Below are positions 48,060 to 58,897 of a DNA stretch of 64,000 nt, one piece after another. The notes beneath the pieces are model-generated. The model saw nothing but the letters and a program-made list of their open reading frames with translations, had not been told where the DNA came from and made no database searches. Source of the stretch: Metallyticus violacea (taxonomy: Eukaryota; Arthropoda; Insecta; Mantodea; Metallyticidae); NCBI GenBank assembly GCA_030762175.1, contig CM060831.1, positions 1,552,501 through 1,616,500 on the forward strand. The letters are read 5' to 3'. Position numbers and translations under genes: made by a program. Every line of letters starts with the position of its first letter. Within the stretch, counting starts at the first letter, position 1.

Positions 48060-48525
48060 TCCTTTTAGTTTCCACACTAAAAAACACAAAATAAGAATAC
48101 AAATTCAAAAGTTTCACCTACCACCACAACAAATTCAAGAAAATTTTCAAAGAACATGGGATAATGTTAGTCCCAAAGAACAGATACATCAAGAATTTAT
48201 TAAATTGCAAAGTAAAAGACTCCATATATACAGAACTGAAATCAGGAATTTATGAAATAAAATGTGCAGATTGTGAGCAGAGCTATATAGGTAAAACAAA
48301 GAGAAATTTGAACATTCTGAAGAAAGAGCATTTAGGAATATCTGGTTTAAGCAGCTGGAAAAATCAGCAATAGCAGCTCACTTTTGGTCCAAAAGTCATT
48401 AAATAAAACCAGAAATTAAACGCTGAAACATCTTCACAACCCATTGGAGTGATCCACTTGGGAAAAAATTTTCATATTAAAAAATAGAGAAAACATAATG
48501 AATTTCAAGTTTCCTCCCAAAATGC
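48060..48525 (+). pseudogene. PLE endonuclease fragment
   Basis: Plus-strand linker and GIY-YIG domain (KSGIYEIKCADCEQSYIGKT near 48238-48297), intact at GIY and YIG, then frameshifted. It is followed at once by a minus-strand PLE fragment. Confidence 0.75.
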
Positions 48526-48529
48526 ATCT

Positions 48530-49160
48530 TACTTTTACGTAAGTAAGTGGAGTTTAGGGTAATAAAAATGAATTCCTAAGTTTAGGATATATTCCTTTTT
48601 ATTTAGCAAATCTTGCATTTTATTATAGTAACCTTCTTTATCTAATATTATTATTCTGTATCCTTTGTCTGCTTTTGTATAAATTACATCTTTTTCATTT
48701 AATAATTTTATTGTGTTTCTATATGTCTTGTTTACTGAAGTTTTCTTTTTAATTATTTCTTTTAACACCTTTTCTGATTTGATTCTAATTCTTTTTCTTT
48801 GTTGTTTAGTCCTTCAATAGCTACTTTTAATCTACCAAATAATCTTCTATTTTATTGGAGTATTGAAAGTTTTACGGCCTTTATTTAAAAATGCTAATTC
48901 TTCTTTCTTGAAAGTTTCTTTTGATAGATTTTTCACAAAATTCTGTTTAGGTTCTATATTTTTTTTATTTCTTAGGTTTTTGATTTAGCTTTCTTTTATG
49001 ATTGCTGATTTTTTTGTTTACCTGATATTGTATATGTTCTAAAGCTGTTCTGATTAAGTTACCCCATACTATGTTTCCTAACCTCTTTGAAATCTGTAAG
49101 TATTTTTCATGAAGTTTTAGATCTATATTTGCCAAACTTCTGTAATGCTTTGCCTTTTTT
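48530..49160 (-). pseudogene. PLE N-terminal fragment, minus strand
   Basis: Contains VIYTKADKGYRIIILDKEGY near 48650-48710, the conserved ADKG stretch that precedes the PLE RT. It is sandwiched between two plus-strand endonuclease fragments. Confidence 0.7.
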
Positions 49161-49164
49161 ACTT

Positions 49165-49560
49165 GAATTACTTTGGAAAAACTAAGAGAAACATAGGCAC
49201 ACAGTTAAAAGAACATTTCAGAAATATAAAATACAAGCAGTTGGAGAAATCAGCAGTGGCATCTCATTTCTGGACAAAAAGCCATGCGCACATATTGAAT
49301 AAAACAAAATTATTAAAATCACTGCAAGGACCTACAGAATTAGCAACATGAGAGAAAATCTACATTTACAAATACAAAAAAAGTGTAATGAACTTTGACA
49401 CTTCTGGTGATGAAAACATAAACTTCAAGTTAATCACATCTCCACCAGAGCAGATTACACATCCTGTCAGCATTAACGGTTTATTCTCCAGTCGACAACA
49501 GGCTGAAGATGTGAACAAAGGGTTTGTGAAACCGGTCTTACATATTTAAACAATTAAATG
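49165..49560 (+). pseudogene. PLE endonuclease 3' half with hammerhead
   Basis: Starts inside the domain at YFGKTKRNIGTQLKEH, continues to SAVASHFWTKSH and LLKSLQGPTELAT, and ends in the hammerhead at 49503-49537 and terminal sequence. The left part of the domain is missing. Confidence 0.75.
49503..49537 (+). ncRNA. Hammerhead-ribozyme-like motif
   Basis: CTGAAGA (49503-49509), stem II GAAC...GTTT, GAAA (49528-49531), CCGGTC. The core boxes are intact. Stem III would be CC/GG without a usual loop, so it may act only as a dimer. Confidence 0.5.
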
Positions 49561-49604
49561 GAACAAAAGAGTCAATCACACAATGATGTTAAATTATAGT
49601 GTTA

Positions 49605-49790
49605 TCATGATGGGCAGCACATGTAATGCACATTTATGTCCCAGGACTATAGCCTGTGATTTATGTGGATTCAGTTTTAGTCCAAAGGGAGATGGAAGTT
49701 AGATCTTCATTTATTACAGTTACAGCATTATGAACAGAAAGAGGGGCAGTGTGAAAGTAGAGCTGTAAGTCCTCACCCTACGGAAAAAAA
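49605..49790 (-). pseudogene. LINE reverse transcriptase fragment, minus strand
   Basis: The minus strand reads EDLQLYFHTAPLSVHNAVTV then TSISLWTKTE, matching the stretch just after the YADD motif in CR1/L2-type RTs. Short fragment. Confidence 0.5.
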
Positions 49791-51852
49791 AAAGAAATCC
49801 AGAAGAAAATATATGAAGAATTGCTCAAATCATGTACTATGATGATAAAAGCACATGTTTAGTAATAAAAACTATCTAGGTTTGATTCCTCATTATGCTT
49901 GAATTTTTCATTTATAAGTTTTTGCAAGCAAATTCAATGTTGCAACCTTCAAAAGAAACAGCAAAATATTAAAATTAGGAAAGAAATTAAAAACAACAAA
50001 ATAGAAAATGTCATAAGCAGGTCAAACCAAACCTTTTCTGAAAAAGAATTGCAACTATTAAACGTAGGAATAAATTCTTGTATAGATTACTCTAGAAATG
50101 CAGAAGAATATGTAGCAGATATCAAAATAGCAATTTTTAACAAACCTGAAGAAGAAAAAAGCATCATAAGATCACAATGTGCAAAAGTCCTAAAGCACAT
50201 AATAAAAAAAAGAAAATAACCAAAAAGTGACATATCACAGGATACTCAGATCTTTAAAAGAAAAGGGCGTTATTTACAATAGTGCTGACAAAGGAAACAA
50301 AATTGTGATAATGAATCAGACAGATTATGTAAACAGTATGTACAATTTACTAACCAGCCAAGATTATGAAAAAATGCAAACAGATCCTACATAAAAATAT
50401 ATATCAGTGCAGTAAAAAAACTATTAATATAAGTAACAATTCTGAGTGAAGAAGAAAAAAAGATCATACCAGACAACCCTACAACACCTAGAATCTATGG
50501 CCTACCAAAAATACATAAACCGAGCAACAAAATGAGACCTATTGTAGATACAATAAATTCACCCACATACAATTTAGCCAATTGCCTTTTAAAAAAATTT
50601 AATACTTTGCCGAAATACAAAAGTCAAAGCATAAAGAACTCATCAGAACTAATAGATAAAATTACACATGTGAAATTGGAAAATACGGATCTACTAGTTT
50701 CGTATGATGTGGTCTCTATGTTTCCTAGCATCCTAGCATCTGATAACAGTCATACAGAAATGGCTAACCTCAATAAACCTACCTGGAAAAGCAATAGAAC
50801 AATATGTGAACCTCACCAAAATTTGCATCAACCAAACTTACTTCACATTTGGAGGCAATAGTTATTGACAAAATAAGGGTCTAGCAATGGGAAACCCATT
50901 ATCACCATTCTTAGCTGATATCTACATGAGTTTTTAGAAATAAAATTAATTGAGGCTTTTCCATATATATACAAATGTTGGTACCGTTATGTTGATGATG
51001 TCTTTGCAATAGTAAATGAAAGAGGATGCAATAAAACTGCTCAACCTGCAAGACAGCAGTGTTAAATTTACAATGGAATTGGAAAACAACACAATTCTTC
51101 CTTTCTTGGATATAAAAATTATAAAAAATGGCAATATACTGGAATTTGGCATATTCAGAAAAGATACTTACACAGATAATTACATACAAAACAACAGCCT
51201 CAACCCAATACAACATAAACATGCCATAATCAATAGCCTCACATTCAGATTAACAAACCTTCCAATAAGCAAGACAGAATACAAATTGGAGTACCAATAA
51301 ATCATAGAGATAGCACAGAAAAATGGTTACACAACAGATCTGGTCAACAAGGGGGGGGAAAAGAGAAAGAGAGAGATATCACCACACTAAAAGGCTACAA
51401 AGGGGATCATATATATATATATAAGAAATTTACATTCCACCCATGGGCACACCAAAAATTCCAGAAAATTTTTATAGAGGCAAACATCATTTTGGCTGCA
51501 GTAAACAAATGTAGTTTAAAAACCTACTAAAAACAAACACAAAAGATAAAATTCCTCCAGAAAAACAATCAGGCATTTATGAAATTGCTTGCAAAGATTG
51601 CAATATGAAATATATAGGCAAAACAAAAAGAAATATTTCAATACGGTTTAAGGAGCACATGAGACATGTAAAATATAAACACATGGAAAAATCAGCAATA
51701 GCAGACCATCTCTAGCAAAAGAACCACGAATTCCAAAAGGTACCAAAACTCTTAAAAGCTCTTCAAAAACCAATAGAATTGACAGGGTGGGAAAATATAT
51801 TCATAAATAAGAAAATTTGGTTAATTTTGATCTCCCAAACAATAGTAACCTT

Positions 51853-51970
51853 GATATCTAGTTGAAGTTATTTAGGTTATTGTTTGTGTATTCCATCTTA
51901 TCGTCGTTGCAAAACGAATTAATGCGGGTCGGTGTTTGGCTTCACTGTGCACGTTCCAATTTACATTTAA
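51853..51970 (+). mobile_element. 118-bp insertion with 11-bp target-site duplication
   Basis: ATAGTAACCTT occurs at 51842-51852 and 51971-51981, exactly flanking the insert. The last about 35 bp are the PLE-associated terminal sequence also found after the palindrome at 34.3 kb. The first half is CpG-containing (CGTCGTTGC, GCGGGTCGG) in an otherwise CpG-poor area, which suggests youth. Confidence 0.85.
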
Positions 51971-52054
51971 ATAGTAACCTTATCACAAAGTTCATAGAAT
52001 CCACGGAGCAACATCACATCTGAATACCATGCAGGGAAGCAGACATTCGGATCA

Positions 52055-52095
52055 TGCTGACAATGAAGGCCTTTGAAACATGTCCAAGTAAGTGG
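52055..52095 (+). ncRNA. Hammerhead-like motif with collapsed stem II
   Basis: ATGCTGACAATGAAGGCCTTTGAAACATGTCC: both core boxes and the 3' GAAACATGTC are present, but the stem II loop is deleted, leaving AAGGCCTT. Probably inactive. (Motif shown in pieces: CTGACAATGA, AAGGCCTTT, GAAACATGTCC.). Confidence 0.4.
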
Positions 52096-52559
52096 AACTG
52101 AATTAGTGAAATTTGAGTGATTTCCTCAATAATAATTTGTTATATTATACTATATTTCACTGTGAAAATTCCCGCTATTCAAAACTATTCATCACTCTAT
52201 GTTTATTTTTTAAAATATAAATCTTTATACTGCAAATTCTTGGAATTGGTGGTAGCTTTTAACAGTTTGGCTTCTCCTGCAATGTTATGATCGTAAGTCC
52301 AAAAGTTCTGAACAATTAATCAGTTAGTTAAGTTTTAGTGTAACCTGATACTAACTCAGTTGTATAGTGTTAATATTTTCTACAAAATTGATAAAAATGA
52401 AATATGAGCTGTGATAAAGTATTTAGTTTTGAAGGGTATAACCCCAACAGAAACACAAAAGGAGTTAAGATTCCATATCAAAGGATTCTTCCTCTTCATT
52501 TTTGATGGTAAAAGGTGAGCTGCTGAATTTAAGCATGTCATACATCTATTCAAAATGAT

Positions 52560-53430
52560 CAGCACTTAGTGCTTCCCAACACTGCTATTACCTATGAATG
52601 AGACTGTGACAAAATCACAATGCCATTTTCAATGATCGCAGATCAAAGATATGCAATTTGACTGACATTGTAAAGACCTCCACAGGCCATGTTTGCTACA
52701 TTTTACACAAAGTTTTGAATATGAGAAAGCTTCCCACTCGATAGGTGCTGCATTTGTTAACAATGGACTAAAAATTCATTCAAATGAACATTTTGCAAGA
52801 GCGTTTACACTTGTTTAAATGCGATTCCAGTGAGTTTCTCTGATGTTTCATAACAATAGAAAAATATGGATTCATCACTACATGCTAGAGACAAAAAACC
52901 AGTCCAAACAGTAGGTGCCAAAAGGTTAAAATTGCAGCAAAAATGGTTCCATCTATAGCAAAAGTCATGGATATGGTTTTCTAGAATTCTCTTGGTGTGG
53001 TCCCCATAGACAACCTCCAAAAGCAAAGAACTAGGGAATATTATGCTTCATTGCTAGATCAGCTGAAGGATGCTATTCAAGCTAAACGCCCACACCTTAT
53101 GAAAAAGGAAGTTCTCTTTCATCATGATAATGCACCTTCACACATGTCTGGGATTGTTGTTGCAAAACTGTATGACCTTCGCTTCCAAGTATTTCCACAT
53201 CTGTCATATTTGCTGGATTTGGCTCCCGGCTCCCAAAGTATATGGATAAAGATTCACATCAAATGATGAGGTTGAAGCTGAGACAGGCTCTTATTTTTCA
53301 AAGTTGGACAAACGTTATTATACTGCAGTTATTAAAAAGTTGGAAATTCGTTGTCCTAAATGCATTTAGAAGATGATTATGTTGAAAAATAAAAATAACA
53401 TTTCATTTAAATCTAGTGCTTTCTTGGTTA
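52560..53430 (+). mobile_element. mariner-family (irritans-like) pseudogene
   Basis: Pieces in order: KIWIHHYMLETKNQSKQ (52866), a WYYGD-like gap, then an open stretch at 52997-53266 with RTREYYASLLDQLKDAI, VLFHHDNAPSHMS (second catalytic Asp region) and LLDLAPGS (third Asp region altered, PSD to PGS). It ends FTSNDEVEAETGSYFSKLDK. Frames change several times, so inactive. It lies in caspase intron 3. Confidence 0.85.
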
Positions 53431-53701
53431 GGCACAGAACTTTTAGAATGATTCTCACATAAGCACATTATCTGGTTCTGTTATACAGCAATGTTGCTAC
53501 TATTAACATTCGAACCCTTATATATAAATAAAATTTCTTGAGAATGTTAATATGTTACATTTTTCTGATGGGCAGTGTTACGTGTTGACATGCTTACCTA
53601 AGACATCTGACCAAGATATTTAACTGAACAGTCTACAAGCCTGAAATACACAGATTATATACTTTATCCTAAATAGTAATAAAAATCCTATCCCCACTCA
53701 C

Positions 53702-53822
53702 CTGGTATTGTGGAGTAAGCTATAAGAAAGTCTGCATGTGTAGGTATCTTGTAACAAAAGTCACCATCAACTTCAGTTTTACGAAGTGTAATTCCTGCAT
53801 CTAGTCGATCTCCCTGGCATGC
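53702..53822 (-). CDS. Effector caspase, exon 3 (active-site Cys)
   Basis: This 121-nt exon begins after acceptor TTTTATTTGCAG in phase 0 and ends CCAG|GTGAGT in phase 1. It opens ACQGDRLDAG: with the Gln that ends exon 2 it gives the caspase pentapeptide QACQG, in which Cys is the nucleophile. The QG variant in place of RG is known from insect caspases such as Drosophila Drice and Dcp-1. Next come KTEVDGDF, a plausible p20/p10 cleavage site at the Asp, and IPTHADFLIAYSTIPG, the start of p10. Confidence 0.93.
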
Positions 53823-54049
53823 CTGCAAATAAAATGGCACATATTCATCAGACCGTTGTTTTATCTGTACAGGTATTTTTATTGTCTTTAATTCAAGGAC
53901 TGCTACTGGCACTGGAATATGAAGATATATCTGGAAAAATTCCCAGGAATGCAAATTAAATGGTTGGAGAGTTAAATATGGTGGATGTTTGCAACAGTGA
54001 TGTTTAATATAAGTTTAGAATAAGTGAGTCGACTTTGTAACACTTACAT

Positions 54050-54890
54050 CACTAATAGTTTTAAAAACTAAGTTTCTGGAGCTAATCACTCCCATCTTCA
54101 GTTCCAGTTCGATTGCCGGCCTTGTTCTTCGTGGTGGTTTGGTTTGTCTCTGGTGGCGGTTGGATGAACATTTGTATTAAGACATCACTTGGTGGGATTT
54201 CAAAGTTGAAAACGCTACATTTGTTCTTCCAGATATAAATGTTTTCCCAGACAGCGAGTTCTGTTTTCCCTGTAATGTTTTTAAATAGTTTGGGATTCCC
54301 GTTTATATTATGTTTTTCATTCCAAAAATGCCAAGCTACTGCTGATTTTTCTTCCTGTCTTTGTTTTATGTTCCTGTTGTGTTCTTTGCTCGTGTTTTTA
54401 TGTTTCTTTTAGTCTTTCCTATGTAAATTTTTTCACAATCGATACATTCCATCTGATATATTTCTGATTTGTTCTCTTGGAATGTCCTCTTTTAGTTTAG
54501 AATTTAGTATATTTTTTATGGAGTAACTGTTTTTTGGAGCTAAAATAATGTTTTGTTTTTTGAAAATCTTTTGGAATTTGTAGAAGGTTGATGGATGGTA
54601 TGTGAATTTTTGGTACATTCTATTTTCTTCCTTGTTAGGAATAAGAGTGCTGACGTATTTGATTCTTTTTTTGTTCCTAGCTCTGTTTATTTTCTTATAT
54701 ACCACTTCTTGTTTGAAACCATTTTCTATAGCTATATTTATTATAATACTCAGTTCTAAATCATATTCTTCTCTGTTCATGGGGACATTTACCAACCTGT
54801 GAGCAAGACTATTTAGTACTGCATGTTTATGAGGAACTGGGTTATAACTGTTATATTTAATGCAGCTATTAGTGTGAGTAGGTCGTATTA
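54050..54890 (-). mobile_element. Penelope-like element 3' half, minus strand
   Basis: The open stretch at 54433-54795 covers the RT tail and linker (MNREEYDLELSIIINIAIEN, KEENRMYQKFTYHP). The endonuclease follows with CIDCEKIYIGKTKR near 54410-54450. A hammerhead at 54073-54101 and terminal sequence close it. It is inside caspase intron 2-3 territory, just above exon 3. Confidence 0.8.
54073..54101 (-). ncRNA. Hammerhead-ribozyme-like motif
   Basis: Minus strand: CTGAAGA (54095-54101), TG, stem II GGAG/CTCC with loop TGATTAG, A, GAAA (54073-54076), then CTTAGTT giving a minimal AC/GT stem III. Complete core and paired stem II. Confidence 0.5.
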
Positions 54891-54894
54891 TACT

Positions 54895-55157
54895 ATAGTT
54901 TCACTGTGAAAATCCCAGATACAAAAAACTACTTAAATTTTCCTTAGTTTTGTTTATGGATATATTTTCTTGTACTGTTAAATCTATGGGTTTTTGAAGA
55001 ACTTTTAGAGTTTTGGCTCATTTTGGAATTTGTGTTTTTTTTTGTTGTCAGAAATGGTATGCTATTACAGATTTCTCTGTGCATTTATATTTTACATTTC
55101 TCATGCGTTCCTTAAACCGTAATGTTTATTTTTGCTTTGCTTATATATTGCACATTC
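54895..55157 (-). pseudogene. PLE endonuclease tail, minus strand
   Basis: Minus-strand frames (KNTNSKMSQNSKSSSKTHRF and a preceding HEKCKI stretch) match the C-terminal part of the PLE endonuclease. It meets a plus-strand PLE fragment at the 18-bp word at 55158-55175. Confidence 0.55.
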
Positions 55158-55770
55158 AGTCTTTACAATTGATTTCACAATTGAAAAATTTAAAAAACAA
55201 ATAAAAGACATTGCCACACTATAGGCTACAAAGGAGATCATATATATATATAAATTTGCAATCCCTCCATTGGCACACCAAAAATCCTAGAAGATGCACA
55301 CGTTATTTTGGCTCCAGTAAACAAATGCAGTTTTAAAAAAAAAATTGTAAAAATGCCCACAAAAGACAAAATTTCACTAGGAAAATAATCATGCATTTAC
55401 AAAATTAGTTGCAAAGACTGCATTAAGAAATACATAAGCAAAATGGAAAGAAACATTACCCTACAGTTTAAGGAAGCATGATAAATATACAATTACACAT
55501 ACAGAGAAATCAGCGATAGTATACCATGAAAAATTCCAAAATGAGCCAAAACTGGAAAATATATTCTTAAACAAAAATAAAGAAAAGTTATTTAATTTTG
55601 GTAAAATCTACAGAGCTGCATCTTAATACCATGCTGATGATGAGGCAACAGCCTTTGAAACATGTCCAAGTGGAACAAAATTAGTGAAAGATGAGTGATT
55701 TCCTCTTGGAGGGTTGCAGTATTACGCTGTAATTCAATGTGAAAATTCCTGCTATTTAAAACTATTTAAG
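55158..55770 (+). mobile_element. PLE 3' fragment, plus strand, with hammerhead
   Basis: Decayed linker and endonuclease frames (EKSAIVYHEKFQNEPKL near 55500) lead to a hammerhead at 55628-55674 and the terminal repeat containing TTCAATGTGAAAATTCC. Confidence 0.7.
55628..55674 (+). ncRNA. Best hammerhead ribozyme candidate
   Basis: CTGATGA (55634-55640), stem II AGGC/GCCT with loop AACA, GAAA (55657-55660), minimal stem III AC-AT-GT, cleavage after GTC (55664-55666). Stem I pairs CCATG before the core with CA and TGG after it, with an AG bulge. All canonical core bases are present. Confidence 0.65.
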
Positions 55771-55820
55771 AGGTAAGTTTTAACAGTAGTATTGCATCTA
55801 ATTTCAGCAGATATGAAATT

Positions 55821-55980
55821 ATATATAAACAATGTATACAGTTTTTTTCACACTAACTCCATTCACTTACATAAATTTGGAACATATGTTTCGGAGGGAT
55901 CGCTCCTGAAACATATGTTCCAAATTTATGTAAGTGAATGGAGTTAGTGTGAAAAAAACTGTATACATTGTTTATATATA
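55821..55980. repeat. Near-perfect palindrome, about 72-bp arms
   Basis: Arms 55821-55892 and 55908-55980 mirror each other. The 15-nt centre GGAGGGATCGCTCCT folds on itself (GGAG/CTCC). Each arm begins GAAACATATGTTCC next to the centre, i.e. half of a hammerhead-like end. An (AT)n run at about 55974-55996 extends the right arm. Confidence 0.9.
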
Positions 55981-56348
55981 TATATATATATATATACCAC
56001 TCCATTGTCAACAGCTTCGTAAGTACACTTATTTGAGTTATGAAATTATGTATTTGTAACAATGCACTTTTATAGCATACATTAGGCACTTGCTAAATCT
56101 CAAGAGATTTGGACTCTACTGTCCTATATTACTGCCACCCACATCACAGAAGTGTCATTATATTCCACATGGGGGAAACAGTATGCATGAGTCAAAAAAG
56201 TTTAATATCACCTGTATTTGCATAATGTGAAGAACATTTTCCAACTGTTCACCATATGAAATGGAAGATTATCCCCCATACTTTTTCTGGCTATTAAAAG
56301 TAACTTTAATATGCCAGTTAATATAATTATCACACTACCAAGTCTTAC

Positions 56349-56524
56349 CTGTATAAAGAACAATTTTGGCTTCCCAGCAAGCGTCTTGCACTTGTCTGCT
56401 GTAAATGGAGTCCATAGTGAATCTGGCTTATAAGGTGTGTCCTTTGCATACAGAATACCCATCTCGCCATGAGAAAGTACAGCCATCACAAAGCAGTCAC
56501 AATCCGTGTGATCTGTGCCTGCCG
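56349..56524 (-). CDS. Effector caspase, exon 2 (catalytic His)
   Basis: This 176-nt exon joins exon 1 in phase 1 (acceptor CTTTTATAG) and ends in phase 0 at CAG|GTAAGA. It encodes GTDHTDCDCFVMAVLSHGE, with the catalytic His in SHGE, then GILYAKDTPYKPDSLW and LAGKPKLFFIQ. The intron falls between the Gln and Ala of the active-site pentapeptide. This is the p20 core that forms the Cys-His dyad with exon 3. Confidence 0.93.
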
Positions 56525-56874
56525 CTATAAAAGCATACAGCTTACATAAGTGGATTTCCTCTCTTATTTTGGTAATTATATTGAAAGACTGGATCATGTA
56601 CCTAGCCTTGCCATAAGTTCTGTTATACGTTAACTATTGTATTGGTGCCAACACAGATAAGGTTACTCAATGATTGTCACCTAACTATTCAAGTTCACCT
56701 CCTAAGCGTAAATAGGGCACAGTGACCATATTACACGAGCACATGCACTGGACATGCTCCAGCCATTGAGAATACATAAGCTTGTGCATCAAACAATTAA
56801 ATGATACAAGATGTGCTCTGTCAACAGGGTCAGAAATGGAGACATAAGTTTCCACAGCTCATGTCCATAGTTAA

Positions 56875-56975
56875 AACCTTGGCTTCCTGATGCTGCCACA
56901 TCTTAGAGGTAAAATTCATGTTTCACGCAGTTCAGTAGTGACCAATTATCACCAAAATTTTAACTAGGATTAGCA
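56875..56975. repeat. Diverged relative of the 4.7-kb inverted repeat
   Basis: CTTGGCTTCCTGATGCTGCC and TAGTGACCAATTATCACC match the left and right arms at 4669-4924, here joined in one unit. Confidence 0.45.
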
Positions 56976-56979
56976 GTGT

Positions 56980-57655
56980 TCATCTGTGTAAAAATAGGTC
57001 ATCAACAACCATCAAAACTGTCCCCAAGAGAATCCAATCCTGAGGCACATGAAATGATCAATCACCTCTAGCCATGTCATGGCAACATTAAAGAAGACCT
57101 TAGGTTAGGAGCAAAAAAGAGGCACAGGAGGCTTTATGGAGCAAAAAAGTAAAGCACTTGCTGTTGAAACATGCAAATTTTTCATACATGGGGGGAGTGA
57201 GGAAAAAAAAGTAGGAAGGAAAAAAAACTGTAAAACATGCAGTATAATAAGTTTGAAACATACCTAAAATAACACATGAATGAATATAGACTATATTAAG
57301 AGATGATGTGAATGTGTTAAAAGCTGGTACATTACCCACTTGGCCCAAAAAGTCAGCTTTTATAGCTGAAACTGGACCAAAAAGGAGAAAATGCAGGCAT
57401 AGTGTGCTAACATCAACACCAATATACAAAATTAACAAAATTATAATCAAGCTACTGAGATTCAAAGTCTCCTGGAGACACAGCCTATGAAACATTATAC
57501 AATCACTCAATACATGATTTCCAATTGTGCAATAAAATGCATTCTAAAGAGTACTACACAGAAGTAGGTATAAGGAGCAAAGCTAAATTGAGGTGAATTT
57601 CCTAAACCAAACTTAAGGAACACCTAAGCTAGCTTAACTTAAATAAATAAATATT
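56980..57655. other. Intron 1 sequence, nothing recognised
   Basis: Part of the caspase intron between exons 1 and 2. Open stretches at 57100-57510 show no family. Confidence 0.4.
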
Positions 57656-57659
57656 TAAA

Positions 57660-57800
57660 TTAAAATGTTAATTAGAACTTGGACAGTGAAGCCAATCACA
57701 TAATTGATATTATTATATGATTTAGTTAAACTATACACTCTTAATGCTTCACTTACTTGTCATAATATATAGAATCGGTTTTGAGAACATTTCGTTCTGA
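57660..57800 (-). repeat. PLE terminal repeat fragment
   Basis: Contains the shared end (GACAGTGAAGCCAATCA), ACTACACACTC-like and ATCGGTTTTGAGAACATTT sequence, homologous to one arm plus half the hammerhead of the palindrome at 34.1 kb. Confidence 0.65.
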
Positions 57801-58097
57801 TCATGAATTAATGGGGTTATCTTTTAAGATTGTAATAGATTGCATGCAACAACAATCTTAAAATTTAACCACTATACACTGTCTACTGAAAGTTATGTGC
57901 AATGTGAACAGACATATTTTTCTGCATTTATACTGTGGTGATAAGGCAGTATAACTGAACATTAGCACATGGAAGAACCAAGTCATGTATACCCTTTGAC
58001 AAAAAAAGAAAGTCATTTCCTAAACACAAAATTCTTCTGTCCTACCTGTTCTTTACAGTGAGCGGTTCACAAAATATCCAGCAAAGCATGTATTAAA

Positions 58098-58099
<2 letters not shown>

Positions 58100-58178
<79 letters not shown>

Positions 58179-58203
58179 CGCGTGTGTGTGTGTGTGTGTG
58201 TGT
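58100..58203. repeat. (CT)n(GT)n(CG)n microsatellite
   Basis: CT run to about 58147, GT run, a short CGCGCGCGCG at about 58171-58180, then GT again. Confidence 0.95.
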
Positions 58204-58825
58204 TTGTGTTTCCCCCCCCCCCTTAGCTCTGTGGTAGAGGGTGTAGTGATGCTATGGTTAAGAGCGCAAGTATTCCTCCTGGCATGAAGCACTTCTTTTT
58301 TTTAATAAACGTTTATAACATATAAATTAGTTTCTTAATATTGTTTCCCATACACAGCAAGCTTTAAAGTTAACATATTATATATATTACAATGAATATT
58401 ATAATATTTCCTTTAGTATTTTTTTCTCTTTAAATGGAATTTGCTGCACACATGCATTCCCTGCACTTGCACAAAGGACAAAAGAGGGCTTATGGGTGCA
58501 AATTCAAGAAGCCTTGGATGTTGTAGCATCTCATCCACACTATTGTAGAAATCTGATATCATCTAGTTCTGAAGATTGGGGACAGTAATTTGGTGAGGGT
58601 TCATACTGTTTATTTCTGTGTGTTTTCACATTAGAAGATAAATGTTTCTGTTCATTCATTTATGTAGTAATTTGTAAAAAAATATACTAGTTTGTGATTA
58701 TGTTTTTGTAGGTAATGCAATAAAACTCAAATGATATGTTAATATATAATATGATATTAAGGAAACACGATGTTCTGTGTATACACTTATAAATCCCATA
58801 ATAAAAAAATAAAACAAAAATGTTG

Positions 58826-58897
58826 TAAGGGATTTGAACCCAGGAGCTTATGCAGAAGAGCAATGCCTGCTAAACCACTCAGGCATCCCTGCTTTAC
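58826..58897 (-). repeat. tRNA-like SINE head inside the inverted-repeat element
   Basis: Minus strand: A-box GCCTGAGTGGTTTAGCAGG, B-box GGGTTCAAATCCC. The acceptor ends do not pair, so this is a SINE head or tRNA relic and not a working tRNA. Confidence 0.55.

Larger units (their letters stand above)
49890..52200 (+). mobile_element. Penelope-like element, most complete copy
   Basis: In order: N-terminal FSEKELQLLNVGIN (near 50030), SADKGNKIVIM (50283), IYGLPKIHKPSNKMRPIV (50493-50545), motif A SYDVVSMFPSI (50698), motif B GLAMGNPLSPF (50878), motif C YVDDVFAIV (50990), FRKDTYTDNYI (51153), endonuclease SGIYEIACKDC (51567) with YIGKTKR (51611), hammerhead 52055-52085 and terminal repeat. 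Stops and frameshifts inactivate it. It carries a 118-bp insertion at 51853-51970. Confidence 0.88.

Noticed and set aside
57100..57510. 136-residue minus-strand frame
   Set aside because: Compositionally biased intron sequence, no family, no splice sites, and an unrelated frame opposite is equally open.
58053..58292. Frame encoding His/Thr and Arg/Glu repeats
   Set aside because: Translation of the CT/GT microsatellite.
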